In this document: positions 1 to 8,160 of the stretch, in pieces | Layout: the number at the start of each line of letters is the position of its first letter | How positions within the stretch are numbered: the first letter of the stretch is position 1 | Source: Acidimicrobiia bacterium | GTDB lineage: Bacteria > Actinomycetota > Acidimicrobiia > Acidimicrobiales > Poriferisodalaceae | NCBI GenBank assembly: GCA_022820925.1 | Contig: JAJEEO010000007.1 | Location: 149,279 to 213,278, forward strand | Length of the DNA: 64,000 bases | Direction of reading: 5' to 3' | Notes under the pieces: model-generated | The model's database searches: none | The model's input: the letters and a program-made list of their open reading frames with translations, nothing else | Told to the model about the DNA's origin: nothing | Made by a program: the position numbers and the translations under genes

Positions 1-1
1 C

Positions 2-877
2 GACAAGCGGGCCATGTGGGAAGAAACGGTCCCCGAGATCGCCAAGATGATGGCGCAGTCGCCGTACGAGGGGCACACGGGCAAGTTCTTCTCGATGCCG
101 GCGCGCAACGTGGTGCCCAAGCCGTTGCAGCGCCCTCACCCGCCGATGTGGGTGGCGTGCAGCCAGCGCGACACGATCCTGATGGCGGGCCAGCGCGGCC
201 TCGGAGCGCTGAGCTTTTCGTTCATCGATCCCGACGAGGCTCGCCAGTGGGTGTCGGACTACTACGCCGCCTTCGAGGCCTGCACCGACCCGGCGGGCTT
301 GGCGCCGAATCCCAACATCGCGGTGACGACGGGCTTCATGTGCCACCCCAATGAGCAGACGGCGCTCGACCGGGGCCTCGACGGCTTTCATTTCTTTGCG
401 TACTCGCTGCTGCACTACTACGCGTTCGGCACCCACACGCCAGGCGCGACCGACATCTGGAGCCAGTTCGAGGAGAACCGCGAGGAGATGGGGTTTGCCA
501 AGCTGACCGCCACTGTGCAGGAAGCGGTGGGCTCGGAGGGCGCCGACAACCTGGTGACGGAGGGCGGGCTGGACTCGCTGCGCGGCTGCATCGGCACGCC
601 GGACCAGATCCGCGAGTTCGTGCGGGCCTACGAGGACGCCGGCGTGGACGAGCTGATCTTCGTGAGCCAGGCCGGTCGCAACCGCCACGAGGACATCTGC
701 GAGTCAATGGAGCTGTTCGCCCGCGAGGTCATGGGAGAATTCGCCGAGCGTGCCCCCGAGCGGGAAGCCCGCAAGCGTGAGCGCTACGCGGAAACCATCG
801 AGCGGCTCCAGAACTTCCACAACCTCGACCTGGCGCCCGAGGTCACCACCGCCGTGCAGGCTGCCGCTACCGCCTGA
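2..877 (+). CDS. LLM-class flavin/F420-dependent oxidoreductase, 5' end cut by the window
   Basis: This is the C-terminal two thirds of a bacterial-luciferase-like (LLM) monooxygenase or oxidoreductase. The reading frame is open from base 2, beginning DKRAMWEE, so the first ATG in the window is internal. It closely matches the full-length paralogue at 16339-17571: both carry ARNVVPKP, then PHPP.WVACSQ.DT, then MA.QRG.GAL.FSF, and both end with a helical tail after LFA.EVM.EF. By that comparison about 130 N-terminal residues lie outside the window. LLM enzymes are TIM-barrel proteins that use reduced FMN or F420 to oxidise small organics. The substrate is not deducible, and neither is the cofactor, because the N-terminal part of the barrel is missing. 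Confidence 0.85.
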   Translation, partial: DKRAMWEETVPEIAKMMAQSPYEGHTGKFFSMPARNVVPKPLQRPHPPMWVACSQRDTILMAGQRGLGALSFSFIDPDEARQWVSDYYAAFEACTDPAGLAPNPNIAVTTGFMCHPNEQTALDRGLDGFHFFAYSLLHYYAFGTHTPGATDIWSQFEENREEMGFAKLTATVQEAVGSEGADNLVTEGGLDSLRGCIGTPDQIREFVRAYEDAGVDELIFVSQAGRNRHEDICESMELFAREVMGEFAERAPEREARKRERYAETIERLQNFHNLDLAPEVTTAVQAAATA

Positions 878-881
878 ATCG

Positions 882-2414
882 CTACAGGACGCCGTCCCAG
901 AGGCTGACCTCGTCGTCGGCGGGGCGGTTGGCCAGGCGGCACTCGGCGTCAAGCAGCATCGTCGGACGTGTCTCGGCGTTCCAGCGGGGCCAGTCGGGCA
1001 ATCCGTCGTGGTTCGGGTTGCCCTCGGTGGCGAAGCGCACCCACGCGTCGTGGGTGTTCGTCACGAGGTCGCGCGGCGGGTCGTCGCCCACGAAGCCGCG
1101 TGCCATCTCGTTGTCCACCTGGTCGAAGGTGAACGGCACCTCGAGGAAATGGTGGGCACCCCACTCGCCGTCGCCTGCTGGTGTGCGCCAGTCGAAGCGG
1201 TACATCCAGGTGTCGGGGTTGTGCGCGGCCTGCGCATCGGCGAGGCGGATGGCCGGCACCGTGAAGATCCGGTCGGTCTCGACTGCTGCGGCCAGCTCGT
1301 GCGGTGCCGCACCCGGCCGGTTCGAGGTGTAGAGCTCCAGGGCCGCGTCGCCGTCCTTGCCGGCCATGCCGAAGACCGCACCGACGCTGGCCCGGACGAG
1401 TTCTTCGTTGAACATCTCCTTGAGATCCACGACGAAGATCAGCGCCTCTTCCATGGTGGTGCCGATCATCACCTTCACGTCCGACGCTGCGCCCGCAGCG
1501 ATGGCGTCGATCGGCCGCTGAGGCAGCTCCTCGGTGAAGAACGTGGGCTGAAACGCCATGGCCGTTGCTGCGGCTTCGCGGTACTTGACGGGATCGCGGG
1601 TGGCCCCGAGGTCCTCGACCACGCCGATCTGCGCGGCCAGCAGGTCGTCATTGCTGACCGCCGCCAGCCCGGCGGTGTCGCCCGGCTTCACCCCGACGGC
1701 ATCGAGCACATAGCCGCTGATGAGCGACGCAGTCTCGGCGCTGATGCCGTTGTGAGCGGCGCCGCTCTGGGGAACGGCTGCGCGGAACAGGCCCTTGGCC
1801 GCAGGCATCGCCATGAGCGTCGAGCAGCTCATGCCGCCCGCCGACTCGCCGGCGATGGTGACCTTGGACGGGTCGCCGCCGAATGCGCCGATGTTGTCCT
1901 GCACCCACTGCAGCGCGGCGACCTGGTCGAGCATGCCGAGGTTGCCCGAGGCGGAGAGCTCTCCGAAGTGCTCGGCCAGATTCATGAAGCCCTGCACGCC
2001 GAGCCGGTAGTTGATCGTCACGCACACGACGCCGTCGCGGGCGAACGCTGCACCGTTGTATACGTCGTCGATGCCGCTGCCGGCGTAGAAGGCACCGCCG
2101 TGGATCCACACCAGCACCGGCAGGCCGCCCGCGCCCGGGTCCGGCGTCCACACGTTCAGCTGCAGGCAGTCGTCGCCCGCAGGATTGGGCGGCGTGCCGA
2201 GCTCGCCGAAGATGCCGGGCATCGGCTGCTGCAGCGGCACGGCGCCGAAGGCCGACGCATCGCGTACGCCGTCCCAACCGGCCGGGGCTGCCGGCGGCTG
2301 GAACCGCAGATCGCCCACCGGCGGTGCCGCATACGGGATGCCCTTGTAGGCGTGAACGCCCTGGTCGTCGCCCCCGGCCAGCCTTCCTGAGCCAATCGTC
2401 ACTTCTGCAGCCAT
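882..2414 (-). CDS. Type B carboxylesterase (alpha/beta hydrolase)
   Basis: This is a 510-residue carboxylesterase of the COesterase/ParaNBE family. The oxyanion-hole motif VWIHGGAF lies near residue 105 and the nucleophile elbow GESAGG puts the catalytic serine at about residue 191. The late WGAHHFLEVPF segment supplies the likely catalytic histidine. I start it at the ATG at 2414 rather than the ORF-track ATG 17 codons upstream, because AGGGGGCAG sits just before it and family similarity begins there. No signal peptide is visible, so it is probably cytoplasmic. It runs convergently into the truncated LLM gene (4-bp gap). Its 5' side carries a hairpin and a dispersed repeat. The family hydrolyses carboxylic esters; the substrate is unknown. 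Confidence 0.88.
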   Translation of the reverse strand: MAAEVTIGSGRLAGGDDQGVHAYKGIPYAAPPVGDLRFQPPAAPAGWDGVRDASAFGAVPLQQPMPGIFGELGTPPNPAGDDCLQLNVWTPDPGAGGLPVLVWIHGGAFYAGSGIDDVYNGAAFARDGVVCVTINYRLGVQGFMNLAEHFGELSASGNLGMLDQVAALQWVQDNIGAFGGDPSKVTIAGESAGGMSCSTLMAMPAAKGLFRAAVPQSGAAHNGISAETASLISGYVLDAVGVKPGDTAGLAAVSNDDLLAAQIGVVEDLGATRDPVKYREAAATAMAFQPTFFTEELPQRPIDAIAAGAASDVKVMIGTTMEEALIFVVDLKEMFNEELVRASVGAVFGMAGKDGDAALELYTSNRPGAAPHELAAAVETDRIFTVPAIRLADAQAAHNPDTWMYRFDWRTPAGDGEWGAHHFLEVPFTFDQVDNEMARGFVGDDPPRDLVTNTHDAWVRFATEGNPNHDGLPDWPRWNAETRPTMLLDAECRLANRPADDEVSLWDGVL

Positions 2415-2466
2415 GTCTGCCCCCTGTCGTTGCGCGGCGATGCTACGCGCGAGTCCGAGGGCCATT

Positions 2467-2485
2467 GGCCGGCTGGAGACCGGCC
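2467..2485 (-). other. Hairpin in the 5' leader of the carboxylesterase gene
   Basis: GGCCGG-ctggaga-CCGGCC is a perfect 6-bp stem with a 7-base loop. It lies about 50 bp upstream of the esterase start. Its role is unknown; it could be an mRNA leader structure or chance in GC-rich DNA. Confidence 0.35.
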
Positions 2486-2524
2486 GGACCGCTGCGGCGG
2501 CTGCGAAGTAGCGTGCGAGGGCTC

Positions 2525-2590
2525 AGAGGCTGAGCCGTGAGGCGAAGCCGTGGCCCGAGCGGCCCGTGAGCGTCAGCGAACAAGAGCGGG
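2525..2590 (-). repeat. Dispersed intergenic repeat, copy A
   Basis: Read on the minus strand this is CCCGCTCTTGTTCGCTgacGCTCACGGGCC, followed by GCTCGGGCCACGGCTTCGCC and then CGGCTCAGCCTCT. The same string recurs at 25841-25906 and, more diverged, at 27870-27936. All three copies are non-coding and in this orientation point toward a gene start, here the carboxylesterase. The adjoining GCTCAGAGGCTGAGC is itself a perfect 6-bp inverted repeat. Confidence 0.8.
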
Positions 2591-2652
2591 AAACGACAGG
2601 TGCGACAACCAGTAGGCGCACTTCTCCGCGCGACTGCTCTCGGGGGACGGCA

Positions 2653-3810
2653 GTGAACGGCGAGTGGCGCCGGGTGCTGCTGTACATCGCCGGTTCGATG
2701 GGGCCGCTCGGCACCTTCGTGATGCTGCCGATGTTCCCCGAGCTGCGCACCGCGTACACGGTCACCACCGGCCAGCTCGGCTGGGCGCTGTGGTGTTACC
2801 TCCTTCCGTTTGCGGGGCTGCTGCTGGTGTCAGGCACGATCGCGGACCGTTGGGGTCGCTCGCGGATATTGCGCCCGGCGATCGCCTTGTACGCCGTCGC
2901 GACAGCGGGGTGCGCCATCGCGCCGTCCTACCTGTGGTTCCTGGTAGCTCGCGTCGCCCAAGGGTCGATGAACGCGTTTATCACGCCGCTGCTTCTGGCA
3001 GCGCTGACCGAGTCCGTAGCCGCATCTGGCGTCGGTCGGATCGTGGGGCGCTATGCGGCCGGTCAGGCGCTGGGCCAGCTGATGGCGCCGATTCTGGGAG
3101 GCCTGAGTGCCGATGTGAACTGGCGCCTGGCATTTCTGGGGACGGCCGTCATCGGTGCCGTCATCGCCCTGCTGATGCCGAAGCCCGCCGACGCGGGCAC
3201 CGGCGCTGGCACCCCGGCTCGGACGTTAGGTGCGCCACCTCGAATGCGGACCTTGCTGCGCCGCCCGATGCTGCTGCTCGCTGCCACCGCGCTGCTGAGC
3301 GCTCTCGGCCCCATCGGGGCGCGTGTGCTCGTGGGCCTGAGCAGCCGTGATGTCATCGGGCTGACGGGATTCGGCGCCGGTCTGCTGCTGTTCGCGGGCG
3401 GCGCGGCGGGCATGGCGGCCGCACCGCTGTGGGGGATCGTGCTGGATCGCTGGGGAGGGCGGCAGGCAGCCACTGTGGCGATCGCCGTTTGTTCGGGACT
3501 CGTGGCGATGTTGCCGGCAGCTCGATCGACGTGGACACTCGCCGTCATCTGGTTCGTCGCAGGCGCCGCGACGCAGACTGTCGTGGTCAGCTTTCAATCG
3601 CTCGCCTCGGTGGCTGCACCTGACAACCGGGCGGGCGCTCTCTCGTTCACCTTGTCGCATCGTTTCGCGGGTCACGCCGTCGGCTCGGTTGTCTGGCTGC
3701 CCGTGTTCACGGTCAGCCCGACGTTCGCCTATCTCGCCTCGGCCGCGATCGGCGTGCTGGCCCTTGTCACGGTGCTGGCGAGCGGGCTCAACACGCGCGA
3801 ACTGAGATGA
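2653..3810 (+). CDS. MFS transporter
   Basis: This is a 385-residue major facilitator protein with about 12 hydrophobic segments. The inter-helix motif between TM2 and TM3 is visible as TIADRWGRSRILRP, and a related LDRWGGRQAA marks the second half. The ORF track starts at 2566, but those 29 extra codons read through a dispersed intergenic repeat. I prefer the GTG at 2653, preceded by CGGGGGACGGCA. The downstream gene is on the other strand, so it is probably monocistronic. It may import or export a small organic molecule or drug; the substrate is unknown. Confidence 0.82.
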   Translation: MNGEWRRVLLYIAGSMGPLGTFVMLPMFPELRTAYTVTTGQLGWALWCYLLPFAGLLLVSGTIADRWGRSRILRPAIALYAVATAGCAIAPSYLWFLVARVAQGSMNAFITPLLLAALTESVAASGVGRIVGRYAAGQALGQLMAPILGGLSADVNWRLAFLGTAVIGAVIALLMPKPADAGTGAGTPARTLGAPPRMRTLLRRPMLLLAATALLSALGPIGARVLVGLSSRDVIGLTGFGAGLLLFAGGAAGMAAAPLWGIVLDRWGGRQAATVAIAVCSGLVAMLPAARSTWTLAVIWFVAGAATQTVVVSFQSLASVAAPDNRAGALSFTLSHRFAGHAVGSVVWLPVFTVSPTFAYLASAAIGVLALVTVLASGLNTRELR

Positions 3811-3846
3811 GTCCGCCGTCGATGCCGATGTGATGCGGGGCGGTTG

Positions 3847-6111
3847 CTAGCTCGCGTGAAGGTGCTGCCAGACGCGCTCGGCAGTGCAGGGCAGCTCGAT
3901 GTGGCGCACCCCGAGATGCGACAGCGCATCGATCACGGCGTTCTGCACGGCCGGCGTGGCGCCGATGGTGCCCGACTCGCCGATGCCCTTCACGCCGAGG
4001 GGGTTGCGATCGGTCGGAGTCTCCATGGGAATCCGCTCGATGCTCGGCAGCTCGGCGGCCGACGCAATGGCGTAGTCCATGAAGTTGGCGGTCAGCGGGT
4101 TGCCGTCGTCGTCGTAGACGAACACCTCGCCGAGCGCGTGGGCGATGCCGGAGGCCACGCCGCCGTGCACCTGGCCTTCGACGATCATCGGGTTCACGAT
4201 GACGCCGGCGTCGTCGCACGTCACGTGGCGCAGCGCGGTGACCTGGCCGGTGTCGCGGTCCACTTCCACGACTGAGAGCTGAACCCCGAAGGGAAAGGTG
4301 GCACCCGGCGGCTGGAAATCGCTCTCGGCCTGAAGCTCACGGCCCTCGGACTCGTTGACGTGCGCCGCGACCTGGGCCCAGTCGAGCGAGCGGGCCGGCG
4401 TGCCCGCAACGGCGAACGTGCCCGCATCGGCGTCGAGCACAATGTCGGCAGGATCGGCTTCGAGCATCGCGGCTGCCGCCTGCTTGGCCGATTCGATCAC
4501 AGCTTCGGCCGCCTCGAAGACAGCAACCCCGCCCGACTGGAGCGAGCGGGAGCCGCCGGTGCCGCCGCCACGTTTCACCTCGTCGGTGTCGCCATGGCGG
4601 ACCTCGATCCGATCGAATGGAATGCCGGTGGCATCGCTGGCGATCTGCGCATAGGCCGTGTGGTGCCCCTGGCCGTGGTTCGACGATCCCGTCAGCACCA
4701 GCGCCGAGCCATCGGGGCGGACCTCCATGCTGCCGAACTCCGGGCCGACGACGGGGTTGGAGATCTCCACGTACGCGCACCAGCCGAGGCCGAGCAGCTT
4801 CGTGTCTCCCCGCGCGAGCCGCCGCTGCTGCTCGGCCCGCAATGCCGGGTAGTCAGCGGCCTCGATGACCGCGTCGAGGGCTTTGGCGTACTCGCCGGAG
4901 TCCATCTCGCTGCCGGTGGGTGTCGTGAACGGGAACGACTCGGGCGGGATGAAGTTGCGGCGGCGCAGCTCGCTGGGGTCCATCCCGATCTCGGCCGCGA
5001 ACACGTCCATCATCCGTTCGATCGCCAGCGTCGCCTCGGGGCGCCCAGCGCCGCGGTACGCGCCGATGGGTGCGGTGTTGGTCGTGACCGAGTTGGTGTT
5101 GACCGACACCTTGTCGATGTCGTACACGCCGCTCGCCACCATCCGCACGAACATCGGCAGCAGTGCGCCGATCATCGGGTAGGCGCCCGAGTCCTGCAGC
5201 GCGTCCACCGAGTACGCCGTGATGTTGCCGTCGCGGCTGCCGCCGAGTCGGGCCACATACGAGATGGCCCTTCCGTGAGCGAGGCCGAGCATGCTCTCCG
5301 AACGCGTCTCGGTCCAGCGGACCGGCCGTTCGAGGCGGCAGGTGAGCCGGGCGACGACGAAGTCCTCGACGTAGTTGGCGTTCTTGGTGCCGAAGCCGCC
5401 GCCGACATCGGGCGTGATCACGTGCACCTGGTCTTGCTCCAAGCCGCAGAATCCGGCGAGGACGTCTCGTGAGCGGTGCGGGAATTGGGTGCATGCCCAG
5501 TAGGTGAGGCGCTGCTCGGCGGGGTCCCACGAGGCGAGGGCGGCACGCGGTTCGATCGGGGCGCCGCTCAGGCGGGGATTGTCGAACGCCAGCTCGACGG
5601 TGACCTCGCAGTCGTCGAACAGGCCGTCCTCGTCGCCGCGGGGTATGGCGAAGACCGTGTTGGTGCCCGCCTCGGGGAACAGCAGCTTGTCGTTGCCGGC
5701 GGCTTCGGCGGTATCGATGACGGCGTCGAGCGGTTCGTAGTCGGCATACACCAGCTCGGCCGCGTCAGTGGCTGCGTGACGCGACTCCGCGACCACCACG
5801 GCGAAGGGATCGCCTACATAGCGCACCCGGTCCGTCGCCAGCGGCGAGCGCAGCATCTGCTGGTTCAGCACCGGCATCGAGGGCGGGTCGGCGCTGAGAT
5901 CGAGATCGGCCGCGGTGTACACGCCGACCACGCCTGGCATCCCGGCGGCGTCTGCAGTGTGGATGGCAGTGATGTCTGCGTGGGCCATCACCGAGCGGAC
6001 AAACACCGCGTGCAGCGCGCCCGGGCAGTCCACGTCGTCGACGTAGGTGCCGCCGACGGTCAGGTAGGCAGGGTCTTCCTTGCGCACGACGCGCGTGCCG
6101 ATCATGCTCAT
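3847..6111 (-). CDS. Molybdenum hydroxylase large subunit (form-II CoxL / xanthine dehydrogenase family)
   Basis: This 754-residue protein has the aldehyde oxidase/xanthine dehydrogenase a/b domain at about residues 17-125, followed by the molybdopterin-binding domains. Visible cofactor motifs are GGGFGTKN (about 238-244), AYRGAGR (351-357), GQGHHTAYAQ, and GVKGIGESG with the catalytic base Glu at about 712. AYRGAGR is the form-II signature. True aerobic CO dehydrogenase (form I) has AYxCSFR, so this is more likely an aldehyde, N-heterocycle or other hydroxylase. Such enzymes normally work with an FAD subunit and a 2Fe-2S subunit, but neither gene is next to it. GGAGGA lies 11 bp before the ATG. 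Confidence 0.87.
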   Translation of the reverse strand: MSMIGTRVVRKEDPAYLTVGGTYVDDVDCPGALHAVFVRSVMAHADITAIHTADAAGMPGVVGVYTAADLDLSADPPSMPVLNQQMLRSPLATDRVRYVGDPFAVVVAESRHAATDAAELVYADYEPLDAVIDTAEAAGNDKLLFPEAGTNTVFAIPRGDEDGLFDDCEVTVELAFDNPRLSGAPIEPRAALASWDPAEQRLTYWACTQFPHRSRDVLAGFCGLEQDQVHVITPDVGGGFGTKNANYVEDFVVARLTCRLERPVRWTETRSESMLGLAHGRAISYVARLGGSRDGNITAYSVDALQDSGAYPMIGALLPMFVRMVASGVYDIDKVSVNTNSVTTNTAPIGAYRGAGRPEATLAIERMMDVFAAEIGMDPSELRRRNFIPPESFPFTTPTGSEMDSGEYAKALDAVIEAADYPALRAEQQRRLARGDTKLLGLGWCAYVEISNPVVGPEFGSMEVRPDGSALVLTGSSNHGQGHHTAYAQIASDATGIPFDRIEVRHGDTDEVKRGGGTGGSRSLQSGGVAVFEAAEAVIESAKQAAAAMLEADPADIVLDADAGTFAVAGTPARSLDWAQVAAHVNESEGRELQAESDFQPPGATFPFGVQLSVVEVDRDTGQVTALRHVTCDDAGVIVNPMIVEGQVHGGVASGIAHALGEVFVYDDDGNPLTANFMDYAIASAAELPSIERIPMETPTDRNPLGVKGIGESGTIGATPAVQNAVIDALSHLGVRHIELPCTAERVWQHLHAS

Positions 6112-6271
6112 GGGACGGGTGATCCTCCGATTGCGGCGCTAGGGGTGAGTGATGATTCGGGCCGCAGCTCTGGTGTGCAACGGCCGGAGAGTAGCCACCA
6201 ACTGCCCCTGAGACCACACCCGTCCGGCGTCCGCGGCGCCTCAGGGCCGCTGCAGCTGATCGAACGCAGCG

Positions 6272-7969
6272 CTACGAGGTGGCTGCCAGCTCCCGCTCGG
6301 TGCTGAAGGCGATTTCCTGGTAGTCGCCGTCGGCGACCTCGTCGATGCGGCGCTTGTACTTGGGGGCGCCGCCGTTGTACACGAAGTACCGGATCGTGCC
6401 CGCTTCGTGACCGTCGATGTTCGAGTTGTACCCGGTGAACCAACCCTGCGCCTTGCGCATCAGCATCATGCTGTACATCTCGATGACGTGGTTGGTCCAC
6501 TCCCGCTCGGCATCGGCGTCAGCCTCGAAGCGGGTGTAGCCGTTCTCCCAGACGAAGTCCATCAGGCCGGTGATCCACTCGACGCCGATCTCGATGCCCC
6601 GCGGGTAGTTGGTGGAGGCTGAGCCGCTCTGCGGGCCGGCGATCGTGAGCAGGTTCGGGAAGCCGTTGACCATCATGCCCAGGAAGGTGACCGGGCCGTC
6701 GGACCACTTGTCAGCCAGCCGCTGACCGCCGCTGCCCCGGAAGTCGATGCGGTCGAACGCGCCGGTCATGGCGTCGAAGCCGGTGGCGTAGACGATCAAG
6801 TCGAATTCGTAGTGCTGATCGGAGGTCTGGATGCCGGTGGGGGTGATGCGCTCGATCGGGGTCTCCTGCAGGTCGACCAGCGAGACGTTCGGCCGGTTGT
6901 ACGTCTCGTAGTAGTGCGTCTCGAGCGGGACCCGCTGCACGCCGAATCCGTGGTCCTTGGGGATGAGCTTCTCGGCGATGACCGGGTCGTCGACCCGCTC
7001 GCGGATCTTGTCGGCGATGAACGCAGACAGCTCGGCGTTGGCCTCCTCGTCGAAGAAGATCTCTCGGTAGTTGGCCATCCAGATCCCGAATCCGGGCTCG
7101 CCGTAGAGCTTCTCCCACATCGCGCGGCGCTCCTCGGCAGAGACGTTGTGGAAGCCGGTACGGATCGGCTCGTGCTCGAAGCCGCCCGGCGTGCGAGCGC
7201 ACTGGGCGAAGATGTCGTCGTAGCGATCGCGAATGCCCTCCATCTCCTCGGGGGAGATCTCGCTGTTGTGCAGCGGGGCGCACCAGTTGGGGCGCCGCTG
7301 GAAGACCGTCAGGTGCTCGGCCTGCTCGCCGATGGCCGCAATGGCCTGCACGCCGGTGGCACCGGTGCCGATGACTGCCACTCGCTTGCCCTTGATCTCG
7401 ACCGGCTCGGCGGGCCAGTGGTAGGTGTGGAACGACGGTCCTTCGAACACGTCGGTGCCGTCGAAGTTGACGCCCTCGATGCGGGGATAGGTGGGCGCAG
7501 ACAGCAGGCCCAGCGCGGTCAGCAGGAAGCGGCAGCTCAGGTCGCGGCCGTCGCCGAGGTGCAGGCGCCACTTGCCTGCCTCGTCGTCGAAGTGGGCCGA
7601 CTCGACCGTGCAGTTGAACTGCATGTACTTGCGCAGGTCGAACTTCTCGGCCACATAGTTGAGGTAGCGCAGGTTCTCGGGCTGGCCCGAGAAGCGCTCC
7701 TTCCAGTGCCACTCCTCGAGCAGTTCGTCGGAGAACGAGTAGCCGTAGGTGTAGCTCTCGGAGTCGAAGCGGCAGCCGGGGTAGCGGTTCCAGAACCAGG
7801 TGCCGCCGAGGTCGCTGCCCATCTCGAGCACGGTCGCGTGGACGCCGCGCTCGGCCAGCCGGTACATCTGGTAGATGCCCGCGACGCCGGCGCCGATGAT
7901 GATGACCTCGTAGTCGTTGGTGCTGTCGGCGCTGCCGTTCGAGGTTCCGTTGGTCGCTGCTGCTGCCAT
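6272..7969 (-). CDS. Baeyer-Villiger flavin monooxygenase
   Basis: This 565-residue FAD/NADPH monooxygenase resembles cyclohexanone and phenylacetone monooxygenases. The N-terminal FAD Rossmann motif is GAGVAG (residues 26-31). The class fingerprint FxGxxxHxxxW appears as FEGPSFHTYHW, followed by the NADPH Rossmann motif GTGATG. The family inserts oxygen next to a ketone to give an ester or lactone. I chose the ATG at 7969 over the ORF-track start because GGGGGAGACC precedes it and the upstream 33 codons look non-coding. Its neighbours, a CoxL-type hydroxylase and an LLM enzyme, fit an oxidative catabolic patch. The substrate is unknown. Confidence 0.9.
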   Translation of the reverse strand: MAAAATNGTSNGSADSTNDYEVIIIGAGVAGIYQMYRLAERGVHATVLEMGSDLGGTWFWNRYPGCRFDSESYTYGYSFSDELLEEWHWKERFSGQPENLRYLNYVAEKFDLRKYMQFNCTVESAHFDDEAGKWRLHLGDGRDLSCRFLLTALGLLSAPTYPRIEGVNFDGTDVFEGPSFHTYHWPAEPVEIKGKRVAVIGTGATGVQAIAAIGEQAEHLTVFQRRPNWCAPLHNSEISPEEMEGIRDRYDDIFAQCARTPGGFEHEPIRTGFHNVSAEERRAMWEKLYGEPGFGIWMANYREIFFDEEANAELSAFIADKIRERVDDPVIAEKLIPKDHGFGVQRVPLETHYYETYNRPNVSLVDLQETPIERITPTGIQTSDQHYEFDLIVYATGFDAMTGAFDRIDFRGSGGQRLADKWSDGPVTFLGMMVNGFPNLLTIAGPQSGSASTNYPRGIEIGVEWITGLMDFVWENGYTRFEADADAEREWTNHVIEMYSMMLMRKAQGWFTGYNSNIDGHEAGTIRYFVYNGGAPKYKRRIDEVADGDYQEIAFSTERELAATS

Positions 7970-8121
7970 GTCTGGTCTCCCCCAATTGAGATCGTACGGC
8001 GCATCGCCGGATCGAGCGGCTGCGAATTCGCGGGTGTCGTCGCCAGCTCTCCGGACCTGTCTCCTCACAATAGTCGAACGCGCATTAGGAAATTTTGTGG
8101 CCGCTCTGGGTCGACTGGTGA

Positions 8122-8146
8122 GCCAGGCCGGCCCGGCCGGCCTGGC
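8122..8146. promoter_or_regulatory. 25-bp perfect palindrome over the promoter of the 8161 gene
   Basis: GCCAGGCCGGCC-C-GGCCGGCCTGGC is a perfect inverted repeat with 12-bp arms around one base. It ends 2 bp before the TAGTCT box and so covers the expected -35 position of the LLM gene at 8161. It is either an operator or a strong hairpin. Confidence 0.55.
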
Positions 8147-8148
8147 CC

Positions 8149-8154
8149 TAGTCT
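8149..8154 (+). promoter_or_regulatory. -10-like box TAGTCT for a leaderless start at 8161
   Basis: TAGTCT matches TANNNT and ends 6 bases before the ATG at 8161. No Shine-Dalgarno is present, as expected for an actinobacterial leaderless transcript. Confidence 0.55.
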
Positions 8155-8160
8155 CCGACC

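Noticed and set aside
750-2390. 546-codon plus-strand frame
   Set aside because: It is the complement of the carboxylesterase gene. Only the minus strand shows catalytic motifs.
4360-5472. 370-codon plus-strand frame
   Set aside because: It mirrors the CoxL-type gene on the other strand and has shadow-frame composition rich in Arg, Gly and His.
3847-6111. Interpretation as aerobic CO dehydrogenase
   Set aside because: The active-site loop is AYRGAGR (form II), not the AYxCSFR of form I enzymes, and the partner subunits are missing.
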